The notes: generated from the sequence alone by a model not told the origin. A stretch of DNA of 64,000 nucleotides from Macrocystis pyrifera (GCA_031763025.1 JASSKH010000026.1:3652240-3716239); one strand, 5' to 3'; positions 24,015 to 35,507 are shown, counted from the first letter of the stretch. Numbers and translations are program-made.

Positions 24015-24019
24015 GTGCT
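24015..24019. repeat. Target site duplication, left (GTGCT)
   Basis: GTGCT directly flanks the left LTR and is repeated at 30597-30601 beside the right LTR. Five bases is usual for Ty1/copia integrases. Confidence 0.85.
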
Positions 24020-24297
24020 TGTTGATTGATCTGTAAAGGTATAGGCGCAGCTGGCACGGGAACGCGTGGTTGACTCCAGACAGTAACACGGAACTCCTCT
24101 TATATTATATCCGAGCTGTCGAGTGACAGCTCATGCATCGTATGCAGGTTATTATCCAACATGACGCGGGAATAAACCTCCCGTTTATCCCCCCGAATAT
24201 CCGACTAAATATCCCTCTCCTATAATCCTATGTCAATATATGGAACTCCCTAATATTAGATGTAACGTCTCCGTCGTGTTTCTGAGCACAATCAATA
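24020..24297 (-). repeat. Copia 3' LTR
   Basis: It starts TGTTGATTGA and ends CACAATCAATA on the + strand. The ends form an inverted repeat, TGTTGATTG against CAATCAATA, with one mismatch. On the coding strand the LTR begins TATTG rather than the usual TGTTG. Confidence 0.92.
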
Positions 24298-24330
24298 TCC
24301 CCCCTGCTCATTATACACGACCATACTTTA
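24298..24330 (-). promoter_or_regulatory. Polypurine tract beside the copia 3' LTR
   Basis: On the coding strand GAGCAGGGGGGA lies directly before the 3' LTR and fits a plus-strand primer. A near copy of the same purine block lies about 35 bases further inside. Confidence 0.6.
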
Positions 24331-24955
24331 ATATCCCCCCAGCTCTGTATACTACAATGTACGACTCCGCTGGGTGGAAACATCTCAATATTATGACCAA
24401 CTCATACGAAATTCAGAAACATAATTCCACTCAGAACCAAAAATCAAACTCTCAATTTCCAAAATACTATCCAAACTCTCCAACTCAGAAAACATCTTCC
24501 ATGGACCGCACACGCCCCCAGGCGCTTCATAGTCTCTCTTCAACCTTATCCAAAAAAATCTCCCTCTATTTCATGAGGAATTAGTGTAAATCATATAAAG
24601 TATCACAGTAGTCATACTCATCAAAATAAAAATTTAGCCCAGAAAATAAATGCCAGAGATCGCAAGGAACCCCGTTCCCCCGGACAAGGGTCTCCCCTTG
24701 TCCCCTACTCCCGCCATAGATACACAGATCGCGACGGTAATGCGAGATAACATACATTCCTTCACTTGAATTTTATTTGTCGTGGGGACTACTCGAAAAC
24801 ACCAAAAACTCTCGAAATCCATCACCAGGAACGAAATGGTATCATCCTCGGAATTAGCCAGGGAAAAAAAACGCAGCATCTTCGGATTTATAGGTAGTTC
24901 AGACAAATCCTTCACTCAAAAATGACATAAAACCTTCCACCTCGGAAAAACCGCG

Positions 24956-25942
24956 TCAAATATTCATCAGAAAATCCCGGTGGTAACGAAACACCGTGTT
25001 GTTGAGCGGCTTTGTCAAGAAGTCTGCATGCTGTTTCTCCGACTCTACATGGGTAATAACAAACTCCCCCTTAAAAATAAGCTCGCGCAAAAAGTGGTGT
25101 CGTACATCGATGTACTTCGAATTCGACGTGCACACTGGATTTTGTGCCAGGTGCCTTGCCCCCTCGTTATCCTCGAAAACCGTAATGCATCTGTCCCCAA
25201 ACCCCGGAAAAATAAAACTCCATACATAGCGCATGAACATTGCCTCCTTGATAGTGTCTGCCAGTGCTACATATTCGGCCTCAGTGGTTGAGAGTGTGAC
25301 GCATTTCTGCGTCCTAGAAAACCAGCACACACACGCCCCAGCACACATGATGGCCCCACCGGAAACTGACCTCCTGTCAGTGGCTTTGTTGGCATAGTCT
25401 GCATCTGCAAACGCTACCAGCTCAAGCCCGCTACCCTTCTGGAACGTAATGCCGAAATCACTCGTAGAAAATACATACTCTAAAATACCGACTGCTGTCT
25501 TCCAGTGTACTCCCCTCGGCCTATTCGTGTACCTCGCTACCGCCCTCACCGCGTTCGCAATATCCGGTCGTGTTTGGTTCGCAAGCCACATCAAGCACCC
25601 CACCAACTCGCGGAAAGGCCAATCACCCTCGGGTTCATTCTCGTCAAACTCCTCGAGCTTCACACCAGTCGAAAGCGGGTTATTCCTCCCAGAACTAACA
25701 CCAAACCCCGTCGCGGTATTTTCAGCGAACGCCTGCTGCGAAATCGTCAAAGTACCAGCATCCCAATCCCTCGAAAAACAACAACCAGCATACCACCGCA
25801 ACTCGCCCAGATTGTTGATCGGAACAAGGTTGTTCAGGCCGTCACAGAACTGATCGCATCTAGCCTTGAGTCCTACAGAAAAAATATCATCCACATGAAC
25901 AAAATGGAGACAGAGCCCGACTCGACCAACCTCATGACACAC
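24956..25942 (-). pseudogene. Copia RT C-terminal part and RNase H
   Basis: This 328-codon frame starts in the RT palm. The catalytic pair is in HFVHVDDIF, where the usual YVDD is HVDD. The RT thumb/connection follows (TRPDIANAVRAVARY). RNase H begins at FADADYAN, continues with STTEAEYVAL and EDNEGA, and ends in the copia signature RHHFLRELI and QHADFLTKPL. It is out of frame with the upstream RT by a shift near 25930. The RNase H motifs are intact. It would act in the cytoplasmic particle to degrade the RNA template. Confidence 0.9.
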
Positions 25943-26316
25943 GCGTCAGCGGGGCTCTGCTCAAATCCTAGACTCTTCATGTGAGTGAGAAGGTGGTTGT
26001 GCCACGACCTCGACGCTTGCTTCAAGCCGTAGAGACTGCGATTCAACTTGACCACCTTACCAGACATTTCGCCGCAGCCGGGAGGTAGTCGCATGAATAC
26101 ATCCTCATCCAAACCCAACTCGCACGCAATAGCACCCAACAAACGGAAACAAGACGCTGCAGGCGTCGAAGCAAAAGTCTCAAAGAAATCAATACCCTCA
26201 CGCTGCTTGAAACCTCGTGCCACCAGCCTTGCTTTCGCCCGCACCACGTCACCATGCTCGTTGGACTTCCAGGCGAACACCCACTTCGCCGAGATGACGT
26301 TGAGCCCCTCTGGTTG
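25873..26316 (-). pseudogene. Copia RT N-terminal part with motif A deleted
   Basis: The frame carries the opening RT block (KARLVARGFKQREGIDFFET) and the block SLYGLKQASRSWHNH. Between them ACELGL runs directly into DEDVFMRLPPG. Copia RTs normally have about 17-20 residues here, containing the first catalytic aspartate. The reading frame is kept, so this is a clean in-frame deletion that must abolish polymerase activity. An in-frame TAG at 26317-26319 separates it from the upstream linker. Confidence 0.85.
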
Positions 26317-27300
26317 CTACGTCGCTCCAAACGTCCCCGCGTCCGCCAGCCCATGGTACTCCTTGTCCATCGCCTGTCTCCAGATGGCCGAATACTCGTC
26401 CGCACACGCTTCAGCATACGAGTTCGGCGTCGAAAGCTCGCTCGCCGGGCGTGTGGGAAGGGGAGGGTTCTCGCGCGGTGGGGCTTGGTGGAAAAGTACA
26501 TGGCCTATACCTTCCCGCGCTGCCATCAACGACAGCAGCCTATGCCCCATAGCCTCGCGGTTCCGCGCAGTCTCCCCTCTTGTCCGCCCCCTCAGCACAT
26601 CTCCACCTTCCGGGTGTCGCCCAGCTTCCCCCCTGGCCCGATCACCCTGCACACCGCCACCACCCTCGTGGTGTCGTGCGGTCTCCCCCCTAGTCCGCCC
26701 TCTCTGCACAGCGCCATCCTCCGGGTCCGGGATATAATAACCCAGTGCCCGGGCAGCACGCTGCGAAAGCTGTGGCTGCGGTGACTGCTGCGGCGGCGAC
26801 GGCGGTGATAACGGCGGCGACGGCGGCGGCGGCGGTGGCGGCGGTGGCGACGGCGCCGGCGGTGACGGTGGCTGTAGCGGCGGCGGTGACGATGACGGCG
26901 GCAGCGACGGCGACGGTGACGGCGGCGGCGGTAGCGACGTTGATGACGGCGGTTGCGGCGGCAGCAGTGGAGATGGGGACGGTGGCTCGGGCCATACGTC
27001 GGGGCCCCTCAGAGGCTCCGGCGCACCCGGCGGCGGTGGCGACGGCGACGGCGGCGGCGGGGAGCTCTCCTCCTCCGAAGGCAGTAACCCCACAAACGGT
27101 TTCCTCGGGTGTTCTCCAGTGACGTCACGGGAGAACGACCTTCGGCCAGACATCAGCAGGATCTTGCTGCAGTCAGCTGCGTGGTGGTTGCCGCCGTTGA
27201 GGTTGAAGCAAGCCTCCGCCTTCGGCTCGGTCTTCAGGGCCCTCCTGACGTGGTGGAAGCCCGGCTTCAGAAACGGGAGCAGCCGCGCAAACGGTGGTCT
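26317..27300 (-). pseudogene. Copia integrase C-terminal region and proline-rich linker to RT
   Basis: It begins with the end of integrase (ETFYGRPPFARLLPFLKPG), then about 100 residues of nearly pure Pro/Ser (SPPPPSPSP units, GC-rich microsatellite DNA), then charged ARGEAGRHPEGG repeats, and ends YSAIWRQAMDKEYHGL, the conserved lead-in to copia RT. It lies in a different frame from the integrase core. Confidence 0.8.
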
Positions 27301-28184
27301 CCCGTAGAAAGTTTCGGTAAGGACGAGTGCATTTCCGGCTTGTCCCTTACCCTCGCCGTCATGTTGATCACATCGCTCGCGTACACGCATGACTCAGCCC
27401 AGAGGGGCTGCGTCGCGGGCATCCTTGCATCGCCGAACAGGCGGGTGGCCTCCAGGCGGGACGCCATTGCAAGCTCCAGCGTCATGGCGATCCGTCGCTC
27501 GACCACCCCGTCATGCTTCGGAGAATCGACGGGCGTGTACTCGCGGCGGATGCCGTGGTGGTTGAGCAACTCCACGAACTCCGCCTTGGTGAACTCGGTG
27601 CCGTTGTCCGAGCGAAGGCACTCCACGATGGACGGCACACCCTTCGCGTTGATGTCGGCCAGGAAACCAGCGAAGACCTTCGGGACGTCGGACTTCCGCT
27701 TCAAGAAATACGGCCACCCCAGTCGCGAGTAGTCGTCGACGATCATCATCAAGTACTGCGCACCGCCAGCAGACGTAGGCTGTTGTCCCGACAGATCCAC
27801 GAACAGACGCTCCAGAGGCCTGGTAGAACGGCACTCGGTCGTCCACGGCACCGCCATCCTCCTCCCTTTCGCCTCAGAACACCCAGCACACGGAACCAGC
27901 TCCCCAAAAACCTTAATGTCCATCTGGCGTGCCGTCTCACGGAGAGTGTCAGCATGGGAGTGGGCAAGGGCAACGTGAAGGTCGTTAATATCGATCCTCC
28001 TCATTTTTCCAGGAGCTAAAACAGCGGAAGCAATCGGGGTCTCTACTATCCGCGTGGCGTCTACGTATGAACCCGCGTCCCTACGCACGAAAGACAGCTG
28101 TCCATTCAATGTGTGGGCTCCCTGAGCATCAAGTGTCACCGGGCATTTCAACATTACTGCATGAAGCGAAAATAAGTTGAAGCG
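27267..28184 (-). pseudogene. Copia integrase: zinc-binding and catalytic core
   Basis: The frame has an HHCC zinc finger (H60, H65 or H67, C89, C92 counted from the Met at 28154) and the catalytic triad D120 in FVDLSG, D183 in SDNGTEF and E219 in HDGVVERR. The last two are 35 residues apart, the D,D35E rule. All catalytic residues are present. It would cut host DNA and join element cDNA in the nucleus. Frameshifts cut it off from protease upstream (near 28185) and from its own C-terminus (near 27300). Confidence 0.88.
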
Positions 28185-28930
28185 AGAACACCGGGTACGT
28201 ATGCTACGTCCACCAGCCTAACTTGAACGTCACCCTGAGAGCTGTGCATCACAATTGGAATCTGGCCGAAGTACTCTATCTTCAGTGACCTCATGTCACC
28301 GACCACCAAACGGCTCTTACCAGGGGGAGGGGGAGTACAGTTTACCATACCAAAAGGGTTGCCAGTCACATGAAAAGTTGCTCCCGAATCCGCTACCCAC
28401 TCTTCTCTCCCATTAACCCAAAACAAATAATCATTCGCCTTGCCCTGGTGCGCAAACTGCGCGGTGAGGAGGTGCGGATCGAACGTAGGCGTAGGGTTGC
28501 CGTTGTTCGCTGGGCCAGGGGAGGGGGAAGTGCTGAAGGAGGGTTGTTGTGGCGGGGAAGCTCCGGTCGAGGTATACCCACCACTGCCGTAGGGCGTCTC
28601 CTGCAGCCAGCCACCTCCGTAGTATGGTTGTTGGGCGGGTTGAGGAGAAGCGGCACCCGGGAAAGCGACATTCATTTGCGCGGGAGCTGCCTGGCATTCC
28701 GCGGCGTGGTGGCCCCGTCTGCCGCAACGGAAGCAGGGCCCCTTGCGCCTCCATGTGTTATTCGGTGGGGGACCCCAGCCTGCCGGAGTCGCTGCGGGCG
28801 GCGGGGGCATCGGCGGCAACGTCCCTGGCGGTGGGTCGGTAGGTACCCAACCCATGGGGGGGACTACTCCACCCGTACCGAAGGGGTCTGGGGCTGAGTC
28901 ATCCCAACGGTACCTGCAGGCCACGTCATC
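28154..28930 (-). pseudogene. Copia Gag nucleocapsid knuckle and protease
   Basis: A CCHC zinc knuckle, CFRCGRRGHHAAEC (C64, C67, H72, C77), would bind RNA. It is followed by a Pro/Gly/Gln-rich linker and the aspartic protease motif VADSGATFHV (D179). The end, VDVAYVPGV, is the usual protease C-terminal stretch before a frameshift. It overlaps the end of the upstream Gag frame and is shifted relative to it near 28930. Confidence 0.85.
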
Positions 28931-29097
28931 CCAACGCCATTTGGGGCCGGTTATCCCCCCCGACGAAGCTCCTCCCCGGTTGCCACGTTGCTGATGGGGA
29001 CGGTGCTGCTGCTGCTGTTGCTGGGGCTGCTACTGCTGCCGTTGGTGCTGCTGCTGCTGATATTGCTGCTGCTGCTGCTGCTGATACTGTCGCTGGA

Positions 29098-29129
<32 letters not shown>

Positions 29130-30318
29130 GGGCTGCTGCTGCTGCTGCTGTCGCTGGAGCTGCTGCTGCTGCTGCTGTTGCCCATCCTTGAGCCTCCCGC
29201 CTCTCCTGTTCCTCCTTCCCCCTCCTGGACCCGCACCTCCGCCACCGGCAGCCTGCGCACCTCCGGCGTACAAGGCATGCTGATCTACCACTCCCTGCAC
29301 GCCCAACGCCCTAGAAACCATCTCCTTCTCTACCTTGTTGTTAGCATACGCGTCACGGATGATCTCATCGATCTCGGAACGGGGGATGGAAGGGCGGGAA
29401 AGAATGGACTTGCTTTGAATAGTATACAAAGATGAGAGGTTGGTAATAATGTGGCGGTTTACTTCCTATGTACTCTTACCACATCCTAGCATCGCCAGCT
29501 CATCTGCTGCCTTGTCCACCCTTCCTAGGAACAGCAAGGGGTTTTCATCCTCGGCCATTCGGATTGTATCAAATTCCCTCCTCAATCTATGAGTTGCGGC
29601 TATCGTCTTCGGCATGTAATAGTCTTCCAACTCCTTCCAAGCACCACTCGGAGACATTGCCTTTTGCATTGTAAACTCAGCCACATCGTATCCTGTCACG
29701 GCCTCCATCATCAATCCATACACCAATCTCGCGTCCCTAATCTCCTGGGGGGAATGTCTGGAGGCTAATTCCTCCGGCGAAACCCTCATGTCACCCACCA
29801 TAACTGGGTTTGCTGTGCTACTGAGTACATGCAAGCACCCAAGCGATGATAGGTATGCCAAAAACTTACTACGCCACATGCTAAAGTGGGCCTCTACGTT
29901 ATCGAACTTCGGGGGTCTCGACTGGGACAAACTTGGGCGGTACAAAGAAGGTAATGACATGCCTGATCGGGCCTCCAGCCCAGGTGTCGGCACCGTCGAC
30001 GCTGCTTGTTGTCTTCCAGGAGTTCCTTCTCCTCTCGTCCCCCCACCGGCCCCCCTTCCTTTCCTGCTCCCTGCGCGTCCCTCTCGGCGCGCAGTCTCTG
30101 CTCCTCCATTGTCCTTTCCAGGACCTCTATTTTCTTCCTCATCTCCTCTATGGTCTTTTCTTATTTTCTTCCTCATCTCCTCTATGGTCTCTTTCACTCT
30201 CCACGCTGGCTTCTTGACTGGGCATGTCCTCGAAACTAGGCATGTCGAAGCAGGTTCCCACCTCTCTAGGTTGGCCTTGGCTACGCTTGCCAATAGAAGA
30301 TCGCCGGACTCATTAGTG
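28926..30318 (-). pseudogene. Copia Gag (capsid part)
   Basis: The Gag-like helical region runs KFDNVEAHFSMWRSKFLAYL, LVYGLMMEAVTGYD, AWKELEDYYMP and EFDTIRMAEDENPLLFLGRV, the pattern of copia Gag (UBN2 type). A TAG at 29466-29468 interrupts it in frame just after LGCGKST. The frame resumes with EIDEIIRDAYANNK and ends in poly-Gln and poly-Ala encoded by a CTG/GCT microsatellite (about 29000-29180). The open frame runs back into the LTR at 30356, so the true start is uncertain; an acidic/basic coiled-coil-like stretch (TIEEMRKKIRKDHRGDEEE) lies near its N-terminus. Confidence 0.85.
30296..30318 (-). promoter_or_regulatory. Putative copia primer-binding site (internal tRNA-Met type)
   Basis: Directly inside the 5' LTR the + strand reads ATCGCCGGACTCATTAGTG, which looks like the anticodon stem-loop region of a CAU (Met) tRNA rather than a tRNA 3' end. 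Drosophila copia and yeast Ty5 prime from such an internal tRNA-Met site. There is no TGG-type site here. The match to a host tRNA is not verified. Confidence 0.4.
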
Positions 30319-30596
30319 TGTTGATTGAGCTCTAAAGGTATAGGCGCAGCTGGCACGGGAACGCGTGGTTGATTCCAGACAGTAACACGGAACTCCTCTT
30401 ACATTATATCCGAGCTGTCGAGTGACAGCTCATGCATCGTATGCAGGTTATTATCCAACATGACGCGGGAATAAACCTCCCGTTTATCCCCCCGAATATC
30501 CGACTAAATATCCCTCTCCTATATTCCTATGTCAATATATGGAACTCCCTAATATTAGATGTAACGTCTCCGTCGTGTTTCTGAGCACAATCAATA
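30319..30596 (-). repeat. Copia 5' LTR
   Basis: 278 bp, aligned end to end with 24020-24297. The differences are two near the left end, GACTCC/GATTCC, TATATT/TACATT and ATAAT/ATATT. It would carry the promoter and polyadenylation signals, but no clear TATA box was identified. Confidence 0.92.
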
Positions 30597-30601
30597 GTGC
30601 T
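30597..30601. repeat. Target site duplication, right (GTGCT)
   Basis: A perfect match to 24015-24019. Confidence 0.85.
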
Positions 30602-31084
30602 AAACGGCGTTCGTCTACAACCACTTTCGAACCGTACCCCTCGGATACCGGTTGTGGTGGAAATATTTGCAGAAACGTAGTGACACCCCCCCAGCACGGG
30701 AACTGTCAAACGGTACTCCAATCGGTGCGGATAAGATGACTATTAATAGTCGACATTGGGAACCGCGTCAAGTGACAACATCAACACGGTGCGACTCTCT
30801 CAGACTAGATCAGTCATGAGTCCTGAACGGCGTTCGTCCACAACCGCTTTCAAATCGTACCCCTCGAATACCAGTTTTGGTCGAAGTAGGTGCAGAAACA
30901 CCCACCGGCCCGCCTTTGCTATGAACACGGCATACAATCTCTAAAAGGTGGCACGGTGCTCTAGTATCCTTTACCCAACATGTACCAAAGGTGAGTGCAT
31001 CTAAATTAATGTGGTACGATGCTATAGTATGCATTGCCGATTATGTAACAGAGTAAACACAAACCGAACCCCCCTAATCCGACA
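30602..31084. other. No gene recognised
   Basis: It contains a loose inner duplication: GGCGTTCGTCTACAACC near 30606 and GGCGTTCGTCCACAACC near 30829, each followed by TTTCGAACCGTACCCCTCG-like sequence. This is probably an old dispersed repeat. Confidence 0.4.
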
Positions 31085-32150
31085 GAACACACGTCTCAGG
31101 GGAGAGTTCACCATCATCTGCCCCTGCAATGACAAGTGCTCACCTTCACTGTCAAGGTGCTATGCCCTCAGTGCTTACCTGCACTGAACTCAACCCACGG
31201 GGGCGCTCACCTCGCCACAAACCCAGACCCCTGCGCACTCAGCAGCACACAAGCCTACCAAACCCCTGAAAAACCCACAGCATGCAAACCTGAGGGAGGG
31301 GCTCACCTTCACCTCCCCTCTTGGCGATATCATAATAATAGCAAGTGCTTACGTCCACTGTCAAAGGTGCTATTCTCATCAGTGCTCACCTTCACTAAGG
31401 TCCAATTTCGGGGGCGCTCACCTCGCCAGGCCGCCTGCTAGGAATGACAACGTGCTCACCCCCCATCATGCTAGCATACAAAGAGTACCAAGTTATCTAT
31501 AAACCCAACCCAAACCACACGTCTCAGGGGAGAGCTCACCATCATCTGCCCCCGCAATGACAAGTGCTCACCTTCACTGTCAAGGTGTTGTCTCATCAGT
31601 GCTCACCTTCACTGAGGTCCAATTTCGGGGGCGCTCACCTCGCCAGGCCGCCTGCTAGGAATGACAACGTGCTCACCCCCCATCATGCTAGCATACAAAG
31701 AGTACCAAGTTATCTATAAACCCAACCCAAACCACACGTCTCAGGGGAGAGCTCACCATCATCTGCCCCCGCAATGACAAGTGCTCACCTTCACTGTCAA
31801 GGTGTTGTGCCCTCAGTGCTTACCTGCACCGAACTCAACCTACGGGGGTGCTCACCTCGCCACGAACCCAGATCCTAGGACACTCAGCAGCATACAAGCC
31901 CACCAAACCTCTGGAAAACCCGCAGCATGCAAACCTGAGGGAGGGGCTCACCTTCACCTCCCCTCTTGGCGATAGCATAATGACAAGTACTTTCGTCCAC
32001 TGTTAAGGTGCTACGCTCACCAGTGCTCACCTCCACTGAGGTCAAGTTTCGGGGGCGCTCACCTCGCCATGCCGCCTGCTAGTAATGACAACGTGCTCAC
32101 TCCCCGGCATGCTACCATACTGAGAGTACCAAGTAATCTATGAACCCACC
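31085..32150. repeat. Satellite array, unit about 428 bp with one 218-bp short unit
   Basis: Unit starts marked by GTCTCAGGGGAGAG lie at 31093, 31521 and 31739, giving spacings of 428 and 218. The middle unit has lost about 210 bp. Each unit contains sub-repeats of the form GTGCTCACCTTCACTG and GGGGGCGCTCACCTCGCCA. No coding sense is expected. Confidence 0.9.
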
Positions 32151-33369
32151 CCCCCCCCCCCTTGTTTTGTGTGTTATGACATAGCATAGACAAGACAAGT
32201 CCGTTTGAAGGCTGGCCCAGCTCTTAGTGGCAGTATGTAAATTAAATATTATCATGGTATTTTTGCAGAGTCCGTCCAGGACAACATGTCCGCTCATACT
32301 CGTGTAGCTTTCTAGGTTTTAGTGTGGCGCTCGAAGTGGGTTCTCTTATTCGTAAGTTTATTCTGGGTACTATTGTAATTCATACATACGGATACTTGAC
32401 AACTATTGGTACTGTATATACCGCTATAGAAGGACTTGACGTTTTCAAGAATCGTTGTTCCGGGATCACGACTATGTTGGTGATTTCAGATTGTATAATA
32501 AACTTTAGTGACATGTTGGCAATCGTAGGAATAACTGCTGTCGTTTATATACTGCTACAGGACAACCGCTGTGTGGTTGATTGAAGGTTATGTTGATCCC
32601 CATTTAGGTAAAATAATGGTCGTCCGGACCGACCAGGTCAAAGCACTACTTAATAAAACGAATCTATTTCGTACGCATTTGGAAATACATACCAGATACA
32701 AGTATAATACATGTACCGTTGGTGCGAAACAAATGTTGTGCCCCCTAGAAAATGTGGCAGACAACACAAGAATCAGCAAAATAGACAATACTACAACGCT
32801 TACTATATCCAGAGAGAAGGCAAAGGAGGAAGAAGGCAAGAACAAGCGAATCATTGGCCTTTCAAGATTATCCAGCATCGACATTCAAGAACACGCCCTA
32901 CCAACTCGCACTCCCGGCGTGCGTTATTGTCCCCCCACACTTCGTATATATTGCGAAAATCACAGCCTCACCAATCGTTAGGTTTGAGCTCCAGGACCCG
33001 CGCTAATAACAACAGCGAGAAATTTCAGCGGTACTTTGTAGACCATAGGGGGCCTTGGATTAAATAAAAGAACCAAAGACAGCCATGATCAAAACCAACG
33101 CGACTATTTCATATTAATAGCACGACCCAGATCCGGGGTAAACACATCGAGGCCGGAAAGGTAATCGAATCTTTGTGGGCCTGTGCTCTTGACATTTTTA
33201 GCAGATTTGAAAGGTTCATCGAGTCTTTGGCCGTAGCATAAACTCTGAAGTACAGTAGTAGTGTCGTAGCCCATTCACGGCGGTAGCAATCTCATCGATT
33301 TCCTCGGTAGCATAGTGTACAGAAGTATGTGGCGTATCTGCCAAGACTCAACTGAGCCAGTGTGAGGCA
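32151..33369. other. AT-rich stretch, no gene recognised
   Basis: Frames of 86 and 136 codons on the + strand (32324-32584 and 32571-32981) have no recognised domain, and their composition suits chance frames in AT-rich DNA. Confidence 0.25.
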
Positions 33370-33620
33370 GCTCGGTATAGTGATTATACTGAATATACTT
33401 CGCATATGAATAATGTAGAGAAAACATACTTTGCAGTAAGCCTGAATAATATAGCGGTCGTATCTATACGCTTGTGGTACTTTCTCTGTATTGCGACCCC
33501 TCGAATATGGTTTGTAACTACGGTAATATGTGGGTGTGTTGTCTTCACATACGGTCCTTTCAGCCCAGCTGCATCAGTACAACCCAGTGTCCGTTCTGAT
33601 TTCTTACATTAGATAGGTAC
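33370..33620. repeat. Diverged repeat, partner of 38575-38815
   Basis: Shared words in the same order include CATATGAATAATG/CATAGAATATGAAT, ACATACTTTGCAGTAAGC/ACATACTTTACAGTCAGC and the near-identical end CATCAGTACAACCCAGTGTCC. Confidence 0.6.
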
Positions 33621-33829
33621 TATTATTAATTATGTGCAGACTGAGATCAACCAGAAATAGTCGCCGATTAATAAGTAAAACAAGTTCAATGCCCACGCAC
33701 CGGGTACGAGAACACCACAACACGAGCTATATGATAGCATATATATTTAATACTTGCCGCTACTTCTGGTAGATATCAGTTTTAACGTGGCTTTCATAGG
33801 GTGCATTCACCCAAACGATGGCCTGCTTG

Positions 33830-34375
33830 CTGTACTCCGCAGCGCAACAGCTTTATAGCGGTACCTCCTGCAGGGAGGCAGCGGTGTAATGCTCTGCTGC
33901 GGTAGTAAGATCCACACTGCTGTACATATGTGGGAAGAAAAGTATATATCTCCACCCTAGTAGAAGCAAAAAGGATGGTAGACCCGAGGGTCCAGAGAGA
34001 TCTTGCCATACGTCCTACGAGGTGAAGTTCTAGTAGTATGAGTACCATGTGTACATACATCCTCCGGGTATGTGTTTTTACGACGAGTTAAGATAATAAC
34101 TTGTTCAAATGGATATTTTCTGTACAGATATATGTGTATCGGGACAAAGGAAAATAGCCCCACCCGTATTGGAGCGAGAGAGATAGGCCCAAGGTCCCAG
34201 ATAAATCTTGCTTGTGGTGTGGTCATAACCCGCTCCGTGACTGAATAGCTGCAACCCGTGCGACACAACCTCCCCCCCAGGTCCAGAGAAATCTTGCTTG
34301 TGCTGTGGTAATGACCCACTCCGTGACTGAATAACTGCAACCCGTGCGACACAACCCCCCCCCCCCGATTTTTTC
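33830..34375. repeat. Dispersed repeat with GGGAGGCAGCGGTG and GATCTTGCC blocks
   Basis: Similar blocks recur at 39100-39205, 39270-39370, 39600-39635 and, in part, 57240-57285. Two tandem sub-units with GTGCGACACAACC lie at 34170-34365. The last ends in poly-C followed by GATTTTTTCG. Confidence 0.55.
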
Positions 34376-35215
34376 GCTTAAGGTACACCTTACAGTAAGA
34401 AAAATATCAGCATTTTCAACTCGGATATTGTACCAGCACAACATCAGAACAATGAGAAAAAACAACCCTTCGGTTGAGTTACACCCGCTACATACCTGTT
34501 AGCTTGGTAGTGGTCAGGCTTGGCTGCATTGTATATATATCATACAGCCCGAACCCTCCGGACACAGCAAACCATCCCTCCCTCTGTTGTGTGCAAGCTC
34601 ATCATCACGCCCAGCTGAAACTATATCACCACGTGTGACCCGTGTCCCACAAGGGCTTGCGTACCTGTTCTCCATCTGCTCCAGTTCTCCTTCTGCGTTC
34701 TGTGTACTGCTCGGTGTTCAGTCCTTCAAGTGTTGTACCTGGTCCCGAGCACAACGCTCGGTTGGTATGCAAAACAAACAACGGTGGAACCTTGGGCACC
34801 GAAGAAGGTCAAACGTGCCTCGTACTTTTCATTGGGTGTGCATACTGTATTGTCGTTCCGCCGTCTCGGTGTCGTGCTAGAGATGTGCACAACCTATGTG
34901 CGACGATCGGTCTATTACCTCCGATGTAGTCGGATCATCGCGGCAAGAATACTGGTTGCCAACAACAAAACGGGTGTACGCACGTACCTGGAATGCGATA
35001 AAATAGTATCCAAGATTGAATGTGAGATGGTACAAAACCATGAACATCATTTCACAGTTTTTCAAACATTCCGATCTCCCGAAATGCACTTCGATCATCC
35101 TGAGTTCGCCATGAAACCCAAGGGCTGGGGGTCGACAGGATGGGTATCGCAGAGCACGTAGCTTAGACTTTATTTGGTTCACTTGGTGTTTGCATTCAAC
35201 TCGCGTTGCACTGCA
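34376..35215. other. No gene recognised
   Basis: Overlapping + strand frames at 34587-35161 (up to 143 codons) carry no domain I recognise and no clear splice sites. Confidence 0.25.
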
Positions 35216-35507
35216 TCAGTCTCCGTACAGACGTGAGCGTAATGCGACCTTTCCCTTCTGTTGGATATTGTATTTTGGTCCACGGTTGTGAGGAGTGCTA
35301 CCCACGTGTTTGTTGGCGATGCTGGAGGTTCCTTGGTTGGTTTCCATATTGATGTTGCTTCCGTCTACTCTAGAAACTAAACGTTTTTTCAGAGCAGTGC
35401 AGTCAGGGGGCAGCAGCACTACGATTGGAGATTGTTAATACTTCGGCCGTCTTCCAACCTCGTTCAGCGCGTGATGCCGCTCAAGAGAACTATTAACTCC
35501 TTGCGAA

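Larger units (their letters stand above)
24020..30596 (-). mobile_element. Ty1/copia LTR retrotransposon, complete but defective
   Basis: The 6.58-kb element is bounded by two 278-bp LTRs and a 5-bp duplication. In the minus-strand direction the order is Gag, protease, integrase, RT, RNase H, the copia (Pseudoviridae) order. The LTRs differ at about 5 of 278 positions by eye, so insertion is fairly recent. Yet the coding region has TAG codons at 29466 and 26317, frameshifts near 28930, 28185, 27300 and 25930, and loss of RT motif A. It cannot make an active RT itself; it either arrived defective (copied in trans) or some breaks are sequence errors. Confidence 0.93.

Noticed and set aside
26048..27732. 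Long + strand frames across the copia element
   Set aside because: Antisense shadows of RT and integrase, and of the proline microsatellite.
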